A stretch of DNA of 64,000 bases, taken from positions 1,488,001 through 1,552,000 of the forward strand of contig JAVHNS010000004.1 of NCBI GenBank assembly GCA_036872755.1. The letters run 5' to 3'. Each line of letters begins with the position of its first letter. Position 1 is the stretch's first letter. A program made the translations under genes and the position numbers. Shown in pieces: positions 1 to 11,534 of this stretch. This stretch comes from Orbilia blumenaviensis. Lineage: Eukaryota > Ascomycota > Orbiliomycetes > Orbiliales > Orbiliaceae. The notes under the pieces are model-generated. The model was given only the letters and a program-made list of their open reading frames with translations, was not told where the DNA came from and made no database searches.

Positions 1-92
1 AGGTATACGTACGTATACTCCCAACTGAACAGCAGCGGAGGGTAGTATACCTAGTTATCCATATCTTATATAAAATACGGGATAGCCAGGGT

Positions 93-2343
93 ATGCGGTT
101 TATAAAATCCCTCGTCCTCCGATCAAAGCCCATCCAGCTGCTCCAAACGAGATCGAGATCCCTAACATTCCTCGCCTTCCGTGGGGTCGCCGTCAATACC
201 CGCCACCAATACCTAAACTACCAGCAGCTTCCAACACCTGCCCAATCCCGTTATCGCCGGCTGCCTGCGAAAATGGATATAAACACCGCCGTCACCCCGC
301 CCGCAAGCCTGACCGCCGCCGACACCGCCAGATTCTCCACCCAGGCCGAACCAAAGATGCTCGTCAAATCTCCCGGGTCGCATGACCCTAACACTCAATC
401 AAACTACCTGATATTCTATCCTCTGCATAATAAGGTTTCGATAACGATCGATTTCGACAAGAAGAAATTTTCTGGCGATATCACGACCGAATTCGAGTGC
501 AGACAGCAAGGGACATGTGATGAGATCTTGCTTGATACTAGAGATGTAGAGGTACAGAGTGTGGATATTATCAGCGGACCCGGACTGAAAGGTTGGAGTC
601 TCGGAGAGGAAGCGAAGAAGGGCAACTACGGCAGGCAGTTGAAAATCTCCCTGGCCAAGGGTGTCGACTACCAGGATAAAGTGACAGTGAAGGTAATACA
701 ATTACTTCATACGGCTTCGATGGATTTTTTAATGGTCTTGAGTTAACGAATATGTGGATTAAATAGATCAACTTCGCGACCACAGAGAAATCCGCCGCTC
801 TCCAATGGCTCACACCCGAGCAGACTACCAACGGAAAATTCCCCTACGTATTCTCACAATGCGAACCGACATATGCTCGTACTATCTTCCCATGCGCGGA
901 TACCCCAGCCGCAAAATCCACATACGAGTTCTCCATCCGTTCACCTCTCCCGGTATTATGCTCAGGTCTCCAAACCACCGTTGGAGCCTTCGACAAGGCC
1001 TCTGGCTCCCTTCTATACGGCTATGAACAGAAGGTTCCAATTCCTTCTTACCTCTTTGCTTTAGCCTCCGGTGATATCGCCGGAACAAGGGTCGGTCCCC
1101 GAAGCTGGGTGTGGGGTGCTGCTGAGGAGCTTGTGAAGCTCAAGGCTGAGCTGGACGGAGAAGTTGAGAAGTTCATCTCGATTGCCGAAGATATCACTAA
1201 GAGCGAGTACTCATGGGGCACTTATAACGTCCTGATCCTGCCACCGAGTTTCCCATTCGGTGGTATGGAGAACCCGGTCTTCACATATGCCACACCAAGT
1301 ATCATCAGCGGAGACAAGGAAAACATCGACGTTATCGCCCACGAACTGGCACACAGCTGGAGTGTATGCCCCCCTAACTTTCATTGATTCTTATTATGTT
1401 CTGACTTATTATACAGGGTAACTTGGTCACCAACGCCACCTTCCAAGACTTCTGGCTCAACGAAGGCTGGACAACCTACCTAGAACGCCGTATCGGCGCC
1501 GCCATCCACGGCGAGAAGTTCTTCGACTTCTCCTCCATCATCGGCTGGAAATCCTTCGAAGAATCAGTAAACGAATACGGCCCGGACCATGAGTTTACAA
1601 AACTTGTCCCTAACCTGGTCGACCAAGACCCAGATGATTCGTTCAGCAGTATTCCCTATGAGAAGGGTTTTACTTTCATCAGGAAGCTAGATAAGCTAGT
1701 CGGCCGTGAGAAGTGGGATACTTTCATTCCACACTACTTTAAGACATTTAAGGGCAAGAGTTTGACGAGCAGAGTATTCAAAGAGACGGTTCTGGGCTTC
1801 TTTGAGAACGACCCTGAGGCTTATGAAGCACTAACAACAAAGATCGATTGGGATAAAGAGTACTATTCCCCCGGCTTACCCGAGAAGCCAGAATTTGACA
1901 CCAGTATGGTGGATGTTTGCTACGAGTTGGCAAAGAAATGGAAGAATAAGGATCTATTAGGATTCGAGCCGGATAAGAATGATATGGAAGGCTGGACTGC
2001 GAACCAGAAAGTAGTCTTCCTAGACAAGCTAGCTTCATACGACCCGTTCAGCACCAAGGATGTTGATCTCCTAGCCAAGACCTACGGCTTCGACAACAGC
2101 GGAAATATGGAAGTTGTGTTTAGGTTCTACGGCGTGGCATTGAAGGCCAAGTATGAGAAATACTACGAGCCAGCCGCGAAGTGGGTGCAGGGCATTGGAA
2201 GAATGAAGTACTGCAGACCAACTTATAGGAGTCTAGCAGCCTGTGACAGGGATTTGGCAGTCAAGACTTTCAGAGAGAGGGAGTCGTGGTATCACCCACT
2301 GTGCCGGGCTATGGTCAAGAAGGACCTGGGGCTGGATAACTAA
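93..2343 (+). CDS. LAP2: Leukotriene A4 hydrolase-type zinc aminopeptidase (M1 family)
   Basis: Three exons, 93-692, 767-1363 and 1417-2343, give 707 residues. This is an M1 metallopeptidase of the LTA4H/yeast Lap2 type, which removes N-terminal residues from peptides and may carry epoxide hydrolase activity. Visible motifs are the GGMENP exopeptidase motif just before the zinc site, HELAH at residues 392-396, the third zinc ligand Glu415 in NEGWTTYLER (18 residues after the second His), and the PYEKG tyrosine that stabilises the transition state. A C-terminal helical domain follows. The first ATG gives about 60 extra residues rich in Arg, Ser and Leu with almost no acidic residues, resembling a mitochondrial presequence. 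In-frame ATGs at residues 61 and 89 would give the usual cytosolic length of about 620-650. Both introns have consensus GT-AG borders and restore family-typical sequence. Transcribed convergently with the next gene. Confidence 0.95.
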
Positions 2344-2655
2344 AAACTCAAAAAATTGCATAAAATCTTTCCAGCTACTATTCATATATAGCTGTCATAT
2401 CATTTCGTGGAGTGTGATTGCTGGGCATGTGGCTAGTTATCTTAGTACAGGGACATAAGTACTTCCTATTTTCTCTAAAATTGTACTCTAATTAAAAACA
2501 TGGACCGGGAAGTACGGGCACATGTAATTGAATCAATACATTTTGTCCCGCATCAATTTCACGTATTTTGATTTCAAATGTATCATTTAATAGACCCTTC
2601 TAGCCTCTCCTTACCCCCGCATCTGGGGTCTAGTCTATTTATAAAGCTTGACTAC
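2344..2655. other. Convergent intergenic spacer
   Basis: This 312-base gap lies between the stop codons of two convergent genes. It is AT-rich and should hold both 3' UTRs. I see no open frame or repeat worth calling. Confidence 0.6.
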
Positions 2656-4665
2656 TTACAAATCAGTCTCGAGCTCGCTATCACCATCCGAATCCAGCTC
2701 ACTCTTCTCGTTATAAAAGGTACGAGCCACACCCCTTGTAAGCTTGTCAACAGCATCAAATACATACTCCTGGTGTGAATCCGGAAGGTCCGCCGGAAGA
2801 TGACAGACACAAACATGCAAGTTATTTTCGAGTGAAGGAATAAATTTATAGTCTCCCGATCTACGCAGGACGAGCTCGCATACAAAGCATGGTGCTTTTG
2901 CCAGGCCGATATATGGGTATACGTAATGAAATGGCTTGGTTTTCCCGAGTTGCTTCTTGAGATAAGAAAGTAGCAGTAGTTCGGCATGTTGGGGTACGAA
3001 AATCTTGGGAACTTCCTTGGGAAGCTGTAGTCGCGATTGGCGCTCCTTCTTTGGGCTAGAGGTAAGCCTTTCTTCCATCTGGGAGATGAAGGTATCAACT
3101 TTGCGGTCCATCTGGCCCCTACCGGTGCCGTACTTTAGTACCCATGCCGCAGTTTCTCTCAGGGGCTCGCATTCGGTTTCCGTTGTTTCCTCATGGTCGT
3201 CGCTGGGCGTGAGGATCTTGACCGTAAGTGTTCTCCCCTCCAGATGCCGCCCAAGTTTGAAATCCCACAATGTGTATTTAACCGCAGAAAAGCTCCGTAG
3301 TATCAGACATAGCTTCTTGAAAGTAACGTTCTTAATGTCTTCTGGCTCATCGAATTCCTGCAAAGGTGTGGATAGTTCGTCATCGTCATCTTCGACGCCG
3401 CAACTTTCACAAGCTCCGAGGATACCATTCTCGGTCTTCGATTCTTTCCAGGCAATGAATGAAGGCGTTCCCTTTCGTAGTCCTTTAGCTTGGGGTATGG
3501 GTAGCCTCACCCTTTTTTTGATCTGCGTCCAACTTTTATGGATCGTATCAGCTGGAAGGATAGCTCTTGTCACTTTTCGAATTGAGAGGTTCCCTAAACC
3601 AGCAAGCTGCTTCTTTCCAAGTGTAGCTAGTTTCCCGGGCAGCTTGGTACCCGGAATGACTTCTTTCAGCTTCTCTACATCTCCGGACCCCCCGGCGCTG
3701 CTTCTAGTAATGGTATCCACCCATGCGCGAAAGAAGTTAGAAGTAATGACCACCCCCGCGAAGACACCAAGCATGTGAGCCAATTTTTCGAAATCCACCC
3801 CACTCCCGTCACGATGAAACACAAATAACTGTCTCTCCAATTCATCGAAAAACCAAGTAAATGCACGCGTCCATCTGTTGAAGTTATCGGTTGATCGGGC
3901 TACAACAAATCGAAGGCGTAGAGGCAACGGTCGTTCCCGGATATCTGCGTTCTCCTCGTATAATTTGTATATTTTCCCTACTCTTGAAATGTATCCTCGC
4001 TTTGGAAGCCGGGGGATAAAGAACTTGTCTTTCGATCTCGAGAATTGGACAGATGCCTCAAAGGGGAGTAAAAACTTCCTAGCCTCCTCGCGAAATTCTC
4101 GGAGCTGCTCGAACCTCCAGATGATATTTTCGAATGAGTGCTTTAGTTGGTAAATGGTGAGATCGATGAAGAGATCCTGCAAACGGTTTATATCGGTGGG
4201 AGAAAACTGGGAGGGATTGGGAAGTCTTCTTGGGGGCCCCGGGCCTTTATAGAACGGTCTAAATTGGTTCATGCCTCGGATGGCAGTGAATATCCTCTCC
4301 ACATGATCTTTGACTTTTACCGGGTCGAGATCATATTCTTTATCCGGACTCAACCGACCAATCTGTATCGTCAATTCAATCTTTGTCAAAGTCAATTCTG
4401 TTAATGCCACCGCTACCGAATCGTTGTGTCCCCGGGATATGCAGTATGCCAGGTTATCCAGAAACATATTCGTATTCAGGTCAATTGGGGTTGGTGATAT
4501 CTCTTGTGGCGATGGGTCTGCCTGAACATGGTTCAGAGTATCTCTTATTTCGCAAATGGCTGGATCGGTGTTTATAGCTGATAATATATGACATTCTGTT
4601 GTAAATCTCCGCCGTTTTGCAGCGCGGTCGTTGGGCTCGGGGTGTTCGTCTGAAGCTTGCTCCAT
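2656..4665 (-). CDS. Large fungal protein with C-terminal OTT_1508-like deaminase-fold domain
   Basis: A single exon of 669 residues. The ATG at 4665 is the first real methionine; the open frame runs a few codons further upstream only through a GTG. The C-terminal part carries the zinc signature of the cytidine-deaminase fold: His-Ala-Glu at residues 560-562 and Pro-Cys-Phe-Val-Cys at 592-596, with PYIGLAK just before it. This arrangement matches the OTT_1508-like deaminase family, which is common as a C-terminal module in ascomycete proteins of unknown role. The first 450 residues match nothing I recognise. They start with a basic KRRR patch (possible nuclear signal) and contain a hydrophobic stretch (GVFAGVVITSNFF). 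An acidic loop (DDDDE) near residue 435 follows an ACESCG motif. The substrate is unknown; nucleoside, RNA, DNA or protein targets cannot be separated from sequence. It shares a divergent upstream region with the next gene. Confidence 0.82.
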   Translation of the reverse strand: MEQASDEHPEPNDRAAKRRRFTTECHILSAINTDPAICEIRDTLNHVQADPSPQEISPTPIDLNTNMFLDNLAYCISRGHNDSVAVALTELTLTKIELTIQIGRLSPDKEYDLDPVKVKDHVERIFTAIRGMNQFRPFYKGPGPPRRLPNPSQFSPTDINRLQDLFIDLTIYQLKHSFENIIWRFEQLREFREEARKFLLPFEASVQFSRSKDKFFIPRLPKRGYISRVGKIYKLYEENADIRERPLPLRLRFVVARSTDNFNRWTRAFTWFFDELERQLFVFHRDGSGVDFEKLAHMLGVFAGVVITSNFFRAWVDTITRSSAGGSGDVEKLKEVIPGTKLPGKLATLGKKQLAGLGNLSIRKVTRAILPADTIHKSWTQIKKRVRLPIPQAKGLRKGTPSFIAWKESKTENGILGACESCGVEDDDDELSTPLQEFDEPEDIKNVTFKKLCLILRSFSAVKYTLWDFKLGRHLEGRTLTVKILTPSDDHEETTETECEPLRETAAWVLKYGTGRGQMDRKVDTFISQMEERLTSSPKKERQSRLQLPKEVPKIFVPQHAELLLLSYLKKQLGKTKPFHYVYPYIGLAKAPCFVCELVLRRSGDYKFIPSLENNLHVCVCHLPADLPDSHQEYVFDAVDKLTRGVARTFYNEKSELDSDGDSELETDL

Positions 4666-5477
4666 GGTATAATATATCGTATCCACCTAGTTTAAGTTTT
4701 ATAGTTGTTTGGTTCGCTCATTTGGCGAGATGAAGATATTAAATATATAATATTTGAAAATAAGATAAGGACTGAAAAGGGAATGTTTATATGCCACAGG
4801 AATGCTGAGATCTACATTCGGGCGTGGTAGGATGTTTGAATCGAGCCATGGTCACACGCGCGCATGGCCTGCTCTTTATTGATCAATTGAGACCCGAGTC
4901 CCATACTAATGTACTATTGTTTGGCGGTGTAAAAACGTGGAATTACACGTGACTAACCGTATAAACATGGCTACCATATTTCAATCTATGGAGCCATGAT
5001 ATCAAATATCAAACAGAAAAAATTGTTCTTCAAAAGAAACACCAGCCATAATGCACCCGGATTCCCCCCCCCAAAAAAAAATAGTTAAGCGCTATGAGTT
5101 GAGACCTGTTGCAAATTTGGGGGGGTTCCGGTTTAGGCAATCATGCAGTTTTGCCAATTTGGGCGTGTTGGCCAATGCAAAACAAAACAGGCGACGCGTT
5201 AATTGAGAAAGCCTCGCAGCCGAACCAGCATTTCCGCTTCCTTCCCAGCCCACTTCACACCACATCAATCACAATACCAAATCTAGTATACCCTTCAAGA
5301 AAAATCCCCCCCTCACTTCTCGGTACCAACACCGTCTACAAAACTTTTATTACTTCCTTCCTTCCTTATATCGGTTCACTTTTTTTTTTTTACTTAATCA
5401 GGTCTTTTTTTTAGAACCTTTTTAAAATATTATTAGCAAAGGAACAAAGAGGAAAAAAAGGGAAATACTACAACACC
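4666..5477. promoter_or_regulatory. Divergent promoter region
   Basis: These 812 bases separate the start codons of two genes pointing away from each other, so both promoters must lie here. The right half, about 5280-5430, is strongly pyrimidine-rich on the + strand with C and T runs and repeated CTTC, a pattern common just upstream of start sites in filamentous fungi. No specific factor site is claimed. Confidence 0.5.
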
Positions 5478-7031
5478 ATGCCTCGTCCACCTCGCCGTAC
5501 AACGGCTGCGCGTCGTAGCGAACTGAAGACCGCCTCCAAACCAGTCCACGTCGACTCTCCCATTCCAACAACCGTAATAATCCCCTCCTCTCCACCAATA
5601 AGCAGACGTACCAGAATCAGCAATATTACAAGATCCGCTTCCGTCCTATCGATAACCTCTGATGTTGAAGTCGTTCCATCAACACAACCTTTTACCAACA
5701 ACAATTCCACTCTCCTCAAATCATCAAGCACACCATCACATGTCTCTGAGAACACAATTACCAGAGCAAACTATGCCATCTCGGCCCGAAAGTTCGGACC
5801 TACAAGTATCGAAGTCTCGAAAACTCCGTCTCCGGGACCACATTTCCGACCTGAGAACATCCTTGCCACATCAACACCTACCAATGATCTGCGAGGCAAG
5901 AAGAGAGATTCAAGGACTGCCTTTGAAGAGGACTTCGCAGCGAGTCTTATGGCCGCTGATGATAGCGATAATGAAGAGAATGCTATGCCGGATACACCTT
6001 CGAAGAGCAGTGGTATGAAGAAGCGAAGAGTTAGCCAGGATGGTGTTCCGACTGGCTTTTCGGATGGCATACCCGCCCTGTTGAATGTCATGGGCAAGAC
6101 TACGGCTGATAAGGGCAAGAGGGTATTAAATCCTGATGAAACTATCACTTTCAACTACTCTTCGAGTCCTGAGAGGTCACCTGCACCGAGGACCTTTGGG
6201 GTTCTTCAAATCCTTGAAGACTCGGAGTCAGAAACAGAGGACGAAGATGAGGAAGAGACAGATGAGAATGAACCGGTACCGGAAATGTCAGCTCCCCCCC
6301 GTCCACGCCGGAAGAGACCCATCGGTGAAAGGGAACAGCAAGAAGAACCTCGACACCCTTCTACAAAAGCATTACAATCATTATTACCCAAACGAAGGGT
6401 CAAACCAAAACCAATATCAAAGGCAAAGTCGAAATCTAAAGTGACGAAGGAGTCTGCCGTTACCGCCAAAGATAAGGGCAAAGCTCCCTCAAAAGCCCGA
6501 GCTGCGCTTGGTGACGTCACAAAAGATATTCTTGATGACGATGAGCTTCTGGCCATCGATGCTCCACCCAAACCAATGTTTGGTGCTGGAATGGATATCC
6601 TCTCGGATGATGAACTCGGCCGTGAGATCTACGTGGACACATCGGCCCGCTCGTCGTCTGTAGGGGCACCACCTACCCCTGCATCCCCACCCAGGAGGGG
6701 GGGGCTGCGTGGTGGAAAGGGAAAAGCAAGAGCAGTATCTGCAGAACCAGAAAGTTTACCAAGACCCAGGAAGACATATGGAAAACCTCGACGTCAGGAA
6801 TCGGAGGTGTCGAATAAGGAAAACGATACCCCTGCGCCAGGCCGAGGTCGTGGGAACCTATTGTCTGGGATCTCCAAATTAGCTGAAGCTGCGAGTGTGG
6901 AGTTGAGCAAGAAGGAGAAGAAAGAGGTAGCTGATATCAGAAAGAAGTTCCAAGAGGTTGATGATTGGGATCTGTGTTTCGAGGACGTGGTGCCGAGTAG
7001 TAGTGACGGCGTCGTTAGGAACGGGAGGTGA
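5478..7031 (+). CDS. Disordered Ser/Pro/Lys-rich protein with KEN box; possible cell-cycle or cohesin regulator
   Basis: One exon of 517 residues, almost entirely low complexity and rich in Ser, Pro, Lys and acidic tracts, so probably disordered and nuclear. Recognisable short motifs are an RSEL (minimal RxxL) at residues 13-16, SP/TP sites typical of CDK targets, an acidic run near 250, a KEN box at 447-449 (a known APC/C degron), and a conserved-looking C-terminus with a charged helix then VDDWDLCFEDV ending at residue 504. A motif of the form DIL-x-DDEL occurs twice, near residues 350 and 373. The layout of a disordered body, APC/C degrons and a short aromatic/acidic C-terminal motif recalls sororin- or securin-type regulators, but I cannot show homology. 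The start lies 8 codons before a basic RR-rich stretch with no upstream in-frame ATG visible. Confidence 0.8.
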   Translation: MPRPPRRTTAARRSELKTASKPVHVDSPIPTTVIIPSSPPISRRTRISNITRSASVLSITSDVEVVPSTQPFTNNNSTLLKSSSTPSHVSENTITRANYAISARKFGPTSIEVSKTPSPGPHFRPENILATSTPTNDLRGKKRDSRTAFEEDFAASLMAADDSDNEENAMPDTPSKSSGMKKRRVSQDGVPTGFSDGIPALLNVMGKTTADKGKRVLNPDETITFNYSSSPERSPAPRTFGVLQILEDSESETEDEDEEETDENEPVPEMSAPPRPRRKRPIGEREQQEEPRHPSTKALQSLLPKRRVKPKPISKAKSKSKVTKESAVTAKDKGKAPSKARAALGDVTKDILDDDELLAIDAPPKPMFGAGMDILSDDELGREIYVDTSARSSSVGAPPTPASPPRRGGLRGGKGKARAVSAEPESLPRPRKTYGKPRRQESEVSNKENDTPAPGRGRGNLLSGISKLAEAASVELSKKEKKEVADIRKKFQEVDDWDLCFEDVVPSSSDGVVRNGR

Positions 7032-8327
7032 AAAGAGACGTATGCGGGTTGGAGGAGAAGAAGAATCAATCATACCAAGTCACTCATTGACATACTTTCC
7101 TTTCTTTTTCCTTTTTTCATTTTCTTACATTTCCTTTGTTGATGTCGCTTGCGTAACGTCTTAGCAAGTTGACTTCTAAGTTATCTGCTTCCTTCGGCGC
7201 AGTATATTCGGCGCTGCACACACACCCTCTCTGGTCTCTTCCGGGTTTATTTTCCTTGCTCACGAATATGTACTACTACTTAATTAATGAATATGATGAC
7301 TATAAGCTACCTACTAAAAGTGGCTATCAAAAGATATCAACTGCATATTTCCATCCCGTGTCCGTGATGTAATAATTCTCAATCCCTCAATTCGAAGGAT
7401 CAGTTCATTGCTGCCAGGATATAAGAATTTTTTTTTTTTTTTTTTTTACAAATTCAAGGCGAATGAAAGCACGACAACAATTAGCTTATCCCGATGCGAG
7501 ATACGAAATGTGCCTTTTTTGCGGAAATTTGGAACATCATGAGAGTCCAATATATGCGCTCGTGCCACACCGCCCACGGGTAAACTTGTACTTTTTGGAT
7601 TCGCGATGGTGATTGGCGGAGACCAGTCTCCCTTCATGCATGTTTCGGCTCCCCTTTCCCTGGCTCATAGTTGTGATGCTGCATATGCGGGCTGAGTCTC
7701 GGCTTCTTGGGGGTCAAGGCTGCACATTTCGGTTCGATCCAGCATGATCGTTACCTTGATCGTAATTATTTCGAGACGGCAAAGAAAGAGAGAAGAAGAG
7801 AAAGGAGGTCGCAGGATATAGGCTCAGAGGAGTGAACATAGAGCTTGTTCCCTCGTGAATTGAAGATAAATACCGCCCCTCGGTCCCTCCTCTGTTCTGA
7901 CTTTCGTTCACTCCTCATGCTCTCTACTCAGCATTCAATGCACATACCTCTGTGATCAATCGCGATCAACATAGCAATACTTCAAACCAGCTACTAGCCC
8001 AGGCGCGATCTTTCTACTCAGGTCCCGCTCCTTTTTCATATAAAAATACTTTTACTTTTCCCAACTCTCGAATAAGGACACTTTATAGTAATATCTATTC
8101 AGTACTTATATACTTCGCGCTTCGGTATTTACCAAGTAACAAGTGCATACCTGAGTAGAGCTATAAAGCTTTCTTGTAGCGAAGCTCCTTCAGCGAGCGA
8201 CACCTCCAAATACACTATACTCGCACACACCCAACATTTCAACCCATTACTTGAGGTTGTCTTTGAACCAGAAACCATTATATTACAACAGCATCATCAG
8301 CCCTTCATAAAACCAAAGCACAACATC
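7032..8327. other. Intergenic region
   Basis: About 1.3 kb between two + strand genes. It holds the 3' UTR of the KEN-box gene (T-rich at 7085-7135), a run of 20 T at 7428-7447, and the promoter and 5' UTR of the Clr5-ankyrin gene, with C/A-rich sequence from about 8200. Open frames here are short and lack coding character. Confidence 0.55.
7428..7447 (+). repeat. Poly-T run (20 T)
   Basis: Uninterrupted T20 in the spacer, directly visible. It is likely length-polymorphic. Confidence 0.9.
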
Positions 8328-11300
8328 ATGTCATCATCCGGTGTCAAGCATGGTCGCATCACCAAAAAGGCTCGCGACTCCCGGCGTTCAACCTCAAACC
8401 AATTGGTGAAATGCGCCAGTACACCCCAAGCGCTCACCAGCGCCGTTCAAGCACCCGCCGGCAGAGCGAAACCCATCAAAAACCTAACAGACTACGATGT
8501 AGTAATCAAATACTATTATCTCACCCGAGGATATACCTTGGAGCAACTCCATGGAGTCATGGAGATCATCTTCCGGATTGGTGCAACGTAAGATAACCCT
8601 ACCCTTTTTCAATTCACGTTGTGCAGGGGCTAATAAATGTATCTATGAGCTTTAGAGTCAAACAATACGGTGGCTATATTAGTGCCAACAAGGAGAATTT
8701 CAGGAAGAAAGTAACAAGGGAAGAATGGATCAAGATAGCGCCATACTTTTATGCTTGCGAGCAGGTTGAAAAGGAAGTAGCAGTTAAAATCAATGGACTC
8801 TACGTACTGCCGCCATCAACAGTAAAGAAAGAGATCCCTAGAAATATCACCCTCTCCCAGAAGCCTGGTCTTTTACGCCAGTCACAACAAGGTAGGTTTC
8901 TATATTGTCGTATTTACTCTGTAACCCATGCTCTTGCTCTTACTAACAAGAATCTGTTGCACAGGAGATCTTAGTGAGAGGCCCATCTTCCCACTTGGCC
9001 GAATCGAGGCTTATACTACCTCGGCCTCGTCACAGCATATATGCCAAAAAATACCCACAAAAGTTCTCAATCAACTCCCAATATTTAGTTCAGAGAAACT
9101 CCTCCTTGAGGTCTGTCGCGCTCAGATCAAGCAAAAAGGCGGCACTAGCAAAGAACTCAGCAGAGTTGCGAATAGCGGCTATTTTAAATATCTCAGGGTT
9201 CTCCTCTACAAACTATCGAACAACCTTGCCGAGGCTTACGAGATCGACGAACTTCTCGATGACATCATGAAATTTGGGTATTGGTCTTCTTTAAAAGAAC
9301 TCCTTTCACTTAATATCCTATCAATTAGGATGGCGGCCGAAAATATGTTGCCGGTTCTTGTGGTTAGGCTGGATGAGGATCTCATTCATCATATTTTCAC
9401 ACTGTATGGCCAGGACTACACAGGTAGGGTATGGTACGACACTTTCTTAAATTGCTGTCTCGGTGACGAGGATTTAGCGAGGGGCACTAGCGATTATTTC
9501 CCGGAAAAGATCATTCCGGGTCCAAATTTCTGGCGAATTCCAGATACAAAGCTCATAGAATTTATAGCAAACGGTATAAAAAGATATCAAGCATACGCTC
9601 GGACAGTTTCCGAAAGTGTGGTCCTACTCGCCTGCTGTCTTCGTTCCTCAGCCATGGAACTTGATACCATGCTGGCGCTTCTGCCAAGATCTGTTTCCTG
9701 GGCTGATATTGAAAGGACCTATACGAAAGCCTTTCACGAATCGATACTCGAAAGGAGGTCAGGAAGGGAAATTCAGCGGCGTTTAAAAGTGAATTTTTGT
9801 CTGAACCTTCACCTATTTATCCTGAAATCCGCTCTTACAAATAATGAGGATGCTCTTCGCAACCTGCTTCCGTATTCGAGTCGGATTACGCTGAACGGTG
9901 GGGCAGGAGGCCTTCAGCACACTAGAAATACAGAAGGTTTTGTTTGGGATAAGCTTGGGGTGGAAGGCTTTAATATTCTGATGGGAGCATTCGTTGAGGA
10001 GACTTTAGCATATGGGGGAAAGACCCCAAGCGATATTTGCCTCTTCGATTTTGCGTTTAATTGGAATGATACCGATTCGGGGGGGTTTTTGGTGCGCTAC
10101 TACAAAGCTTACCGTAGCAAGGATTACGTAGCAAATATGCTCACGAAGATGATGTGGGCAATGCTGACGGATGGTCTTAGGTGTGGAACACGTAGCTACG
10201 GTTTAGACTGCCATTTCTGCTCTTTGTTTTTCACCTCCAGGAAAAAATCGGATTCCCTTCGTTACAGGCAACCAAGATGGTGTGAGTTTTTTCTCGAGAA
10301 CGGCGCTGATATATCTGCCAAATACGGGACAAAGTTACCGCTTCACTTGGCGGTAGAAAAATGGGCACCCCGGTTATCGTTGCTGATCTTACGGCAAGGC
10401 CAATTTGACGTCAATACCTTAAACGAGGATCAATGCTCCCCTCTCGATCTCTTCGTTTTGGAGCATAAGCTCACCATAACAAGATACCCACACCAAAGAT
10501 GTCGTTGTGGTGAAGATTTTGAGGAACATAGGGTGTTTCTTGAGCACCTGGTCCAGTCCGGTGCACAGCTTCACAAACAGGACTTCATTTTTGAAGGGAA
10601 GAGAAGAGAACTCAAGCCGGCGTTCGTAGACGCGCTCTTGGCATCGGATATAGGCCTCCTGGTGGAAATGTGGCCGGACCGCTGGATACCATTATCACCA
10701 ATCATCGAACCCAGTAACCCGCTTTCCGAAGACTTGGAAGAATGGATGAGGAACCCCCCTCAGGAGGCCGACCGGGCAAGGCGAGTTGCCACCACAAACA
10801 ACTATCTAAAATTCGAAGGTCCTCAATTGGACTGGCACCGAGATCTTTTCAGAATTCCCGCCCCCGTGAAACCTACCGAATCTTTCCTCCATCAGATCGG
10901 GATGCGTAGTTTAAATTATTTAGAAACCTTTATTCTTATTGGAGAGCCAACTCTCCTACATACTGCTTTTTCCTTCTACCGTCCAGAAACCTCTACCATG
11001 TTTTGTCTATGCCACGAAAACAGATTATCCCTAGCACAGCTAGCGGTCGTCGCCGGAAACAACAGATGCCTCGATATGCTTCAGGATAATGGCCTCCAAA
11101 CGCCATGGTCACTCACACCCGTCTGCCTCTCAAACAGTTACAGAGCTCTTCTATATTTCGCCATAGAAATTGGAGATATCGATATCACCAAGCGCCTCAT
11201 CGAATACGGTGCTCTTGCACCGGGGAATCACCACCGCGGGCTCGGCTCCGACTCTGAAGACGACTCCGATTTTAGCGAATCCGACTATTTTGCGGAGACA

Positions 11301-11534
11301 GAAGTTCAGTTAGCCGTACGACTTGGGCGACTAGATTTCATAGCCCTCCTGCTTAGCTATGACATAAATTTGAGATACAAAGCGCGCAGGGCCGCCGTAA
11401 GGCACAACCGGAGAACAATACAAGATTGGCTCGACGAAAATTGGATGACCAAGCCTCATCCCAACCCTCCGCAGACCCGAGATCATATCGGACCTCCGCA
11501 GCAGCTCGAGGCTTCCGGCAGTAGCCCCTCCTAA
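8328..11534 (+). CDS. Clr5-domain protein with ankyrin-like repeats
   Basis: Three exons, 8328-8587, 8656-8891 and 8965-11534, give 1021 residues. The join at intron 1 produces the continuous pattern of a Clr5 domain, residues about 54-108: YDVVIKYYYLTRGYTLEQL, then a Phe/Arg segment, then a Tyr-Gly-Lys-rich end. Clr5 is a fungal N-terminal module usually paired with ankyrin or TPR repeats and first named for a fission yeast silencing factor. Ankyrin-like units are visible at about 600-690 (FFLENGAD...LPLHLAVEKW) and 890-990 (LLYFAIEIGDIDITKRLIEYGA; LAVRLGRLDFIALLLSY). The middle is alpha-helical and unassigned. Intron 2 has a perfect TACTAAC branch site. The stop codon falls inside a degenerate tandem repeat that continues downstream, so the present C-terminus may be shortened. 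The molecular role is unknown; protein binding through the repeats is the safest inference. Confidence 0.88.

Noticed and set aside
3005..3778. 257-codon + strand open frame
   Set aside because: It lies wholly antisense to the deaminase-tailed gene and is Ser-rich low complexity, as expected from the opposite frame of that coding sequence.
7680..7745. Possible tRNA suggested by GGTTCGATCC
   Set aside because: The T-loop-like words are not flanked by a matching 5-bp stem, and no acceptor or anticodon stem could be folded.
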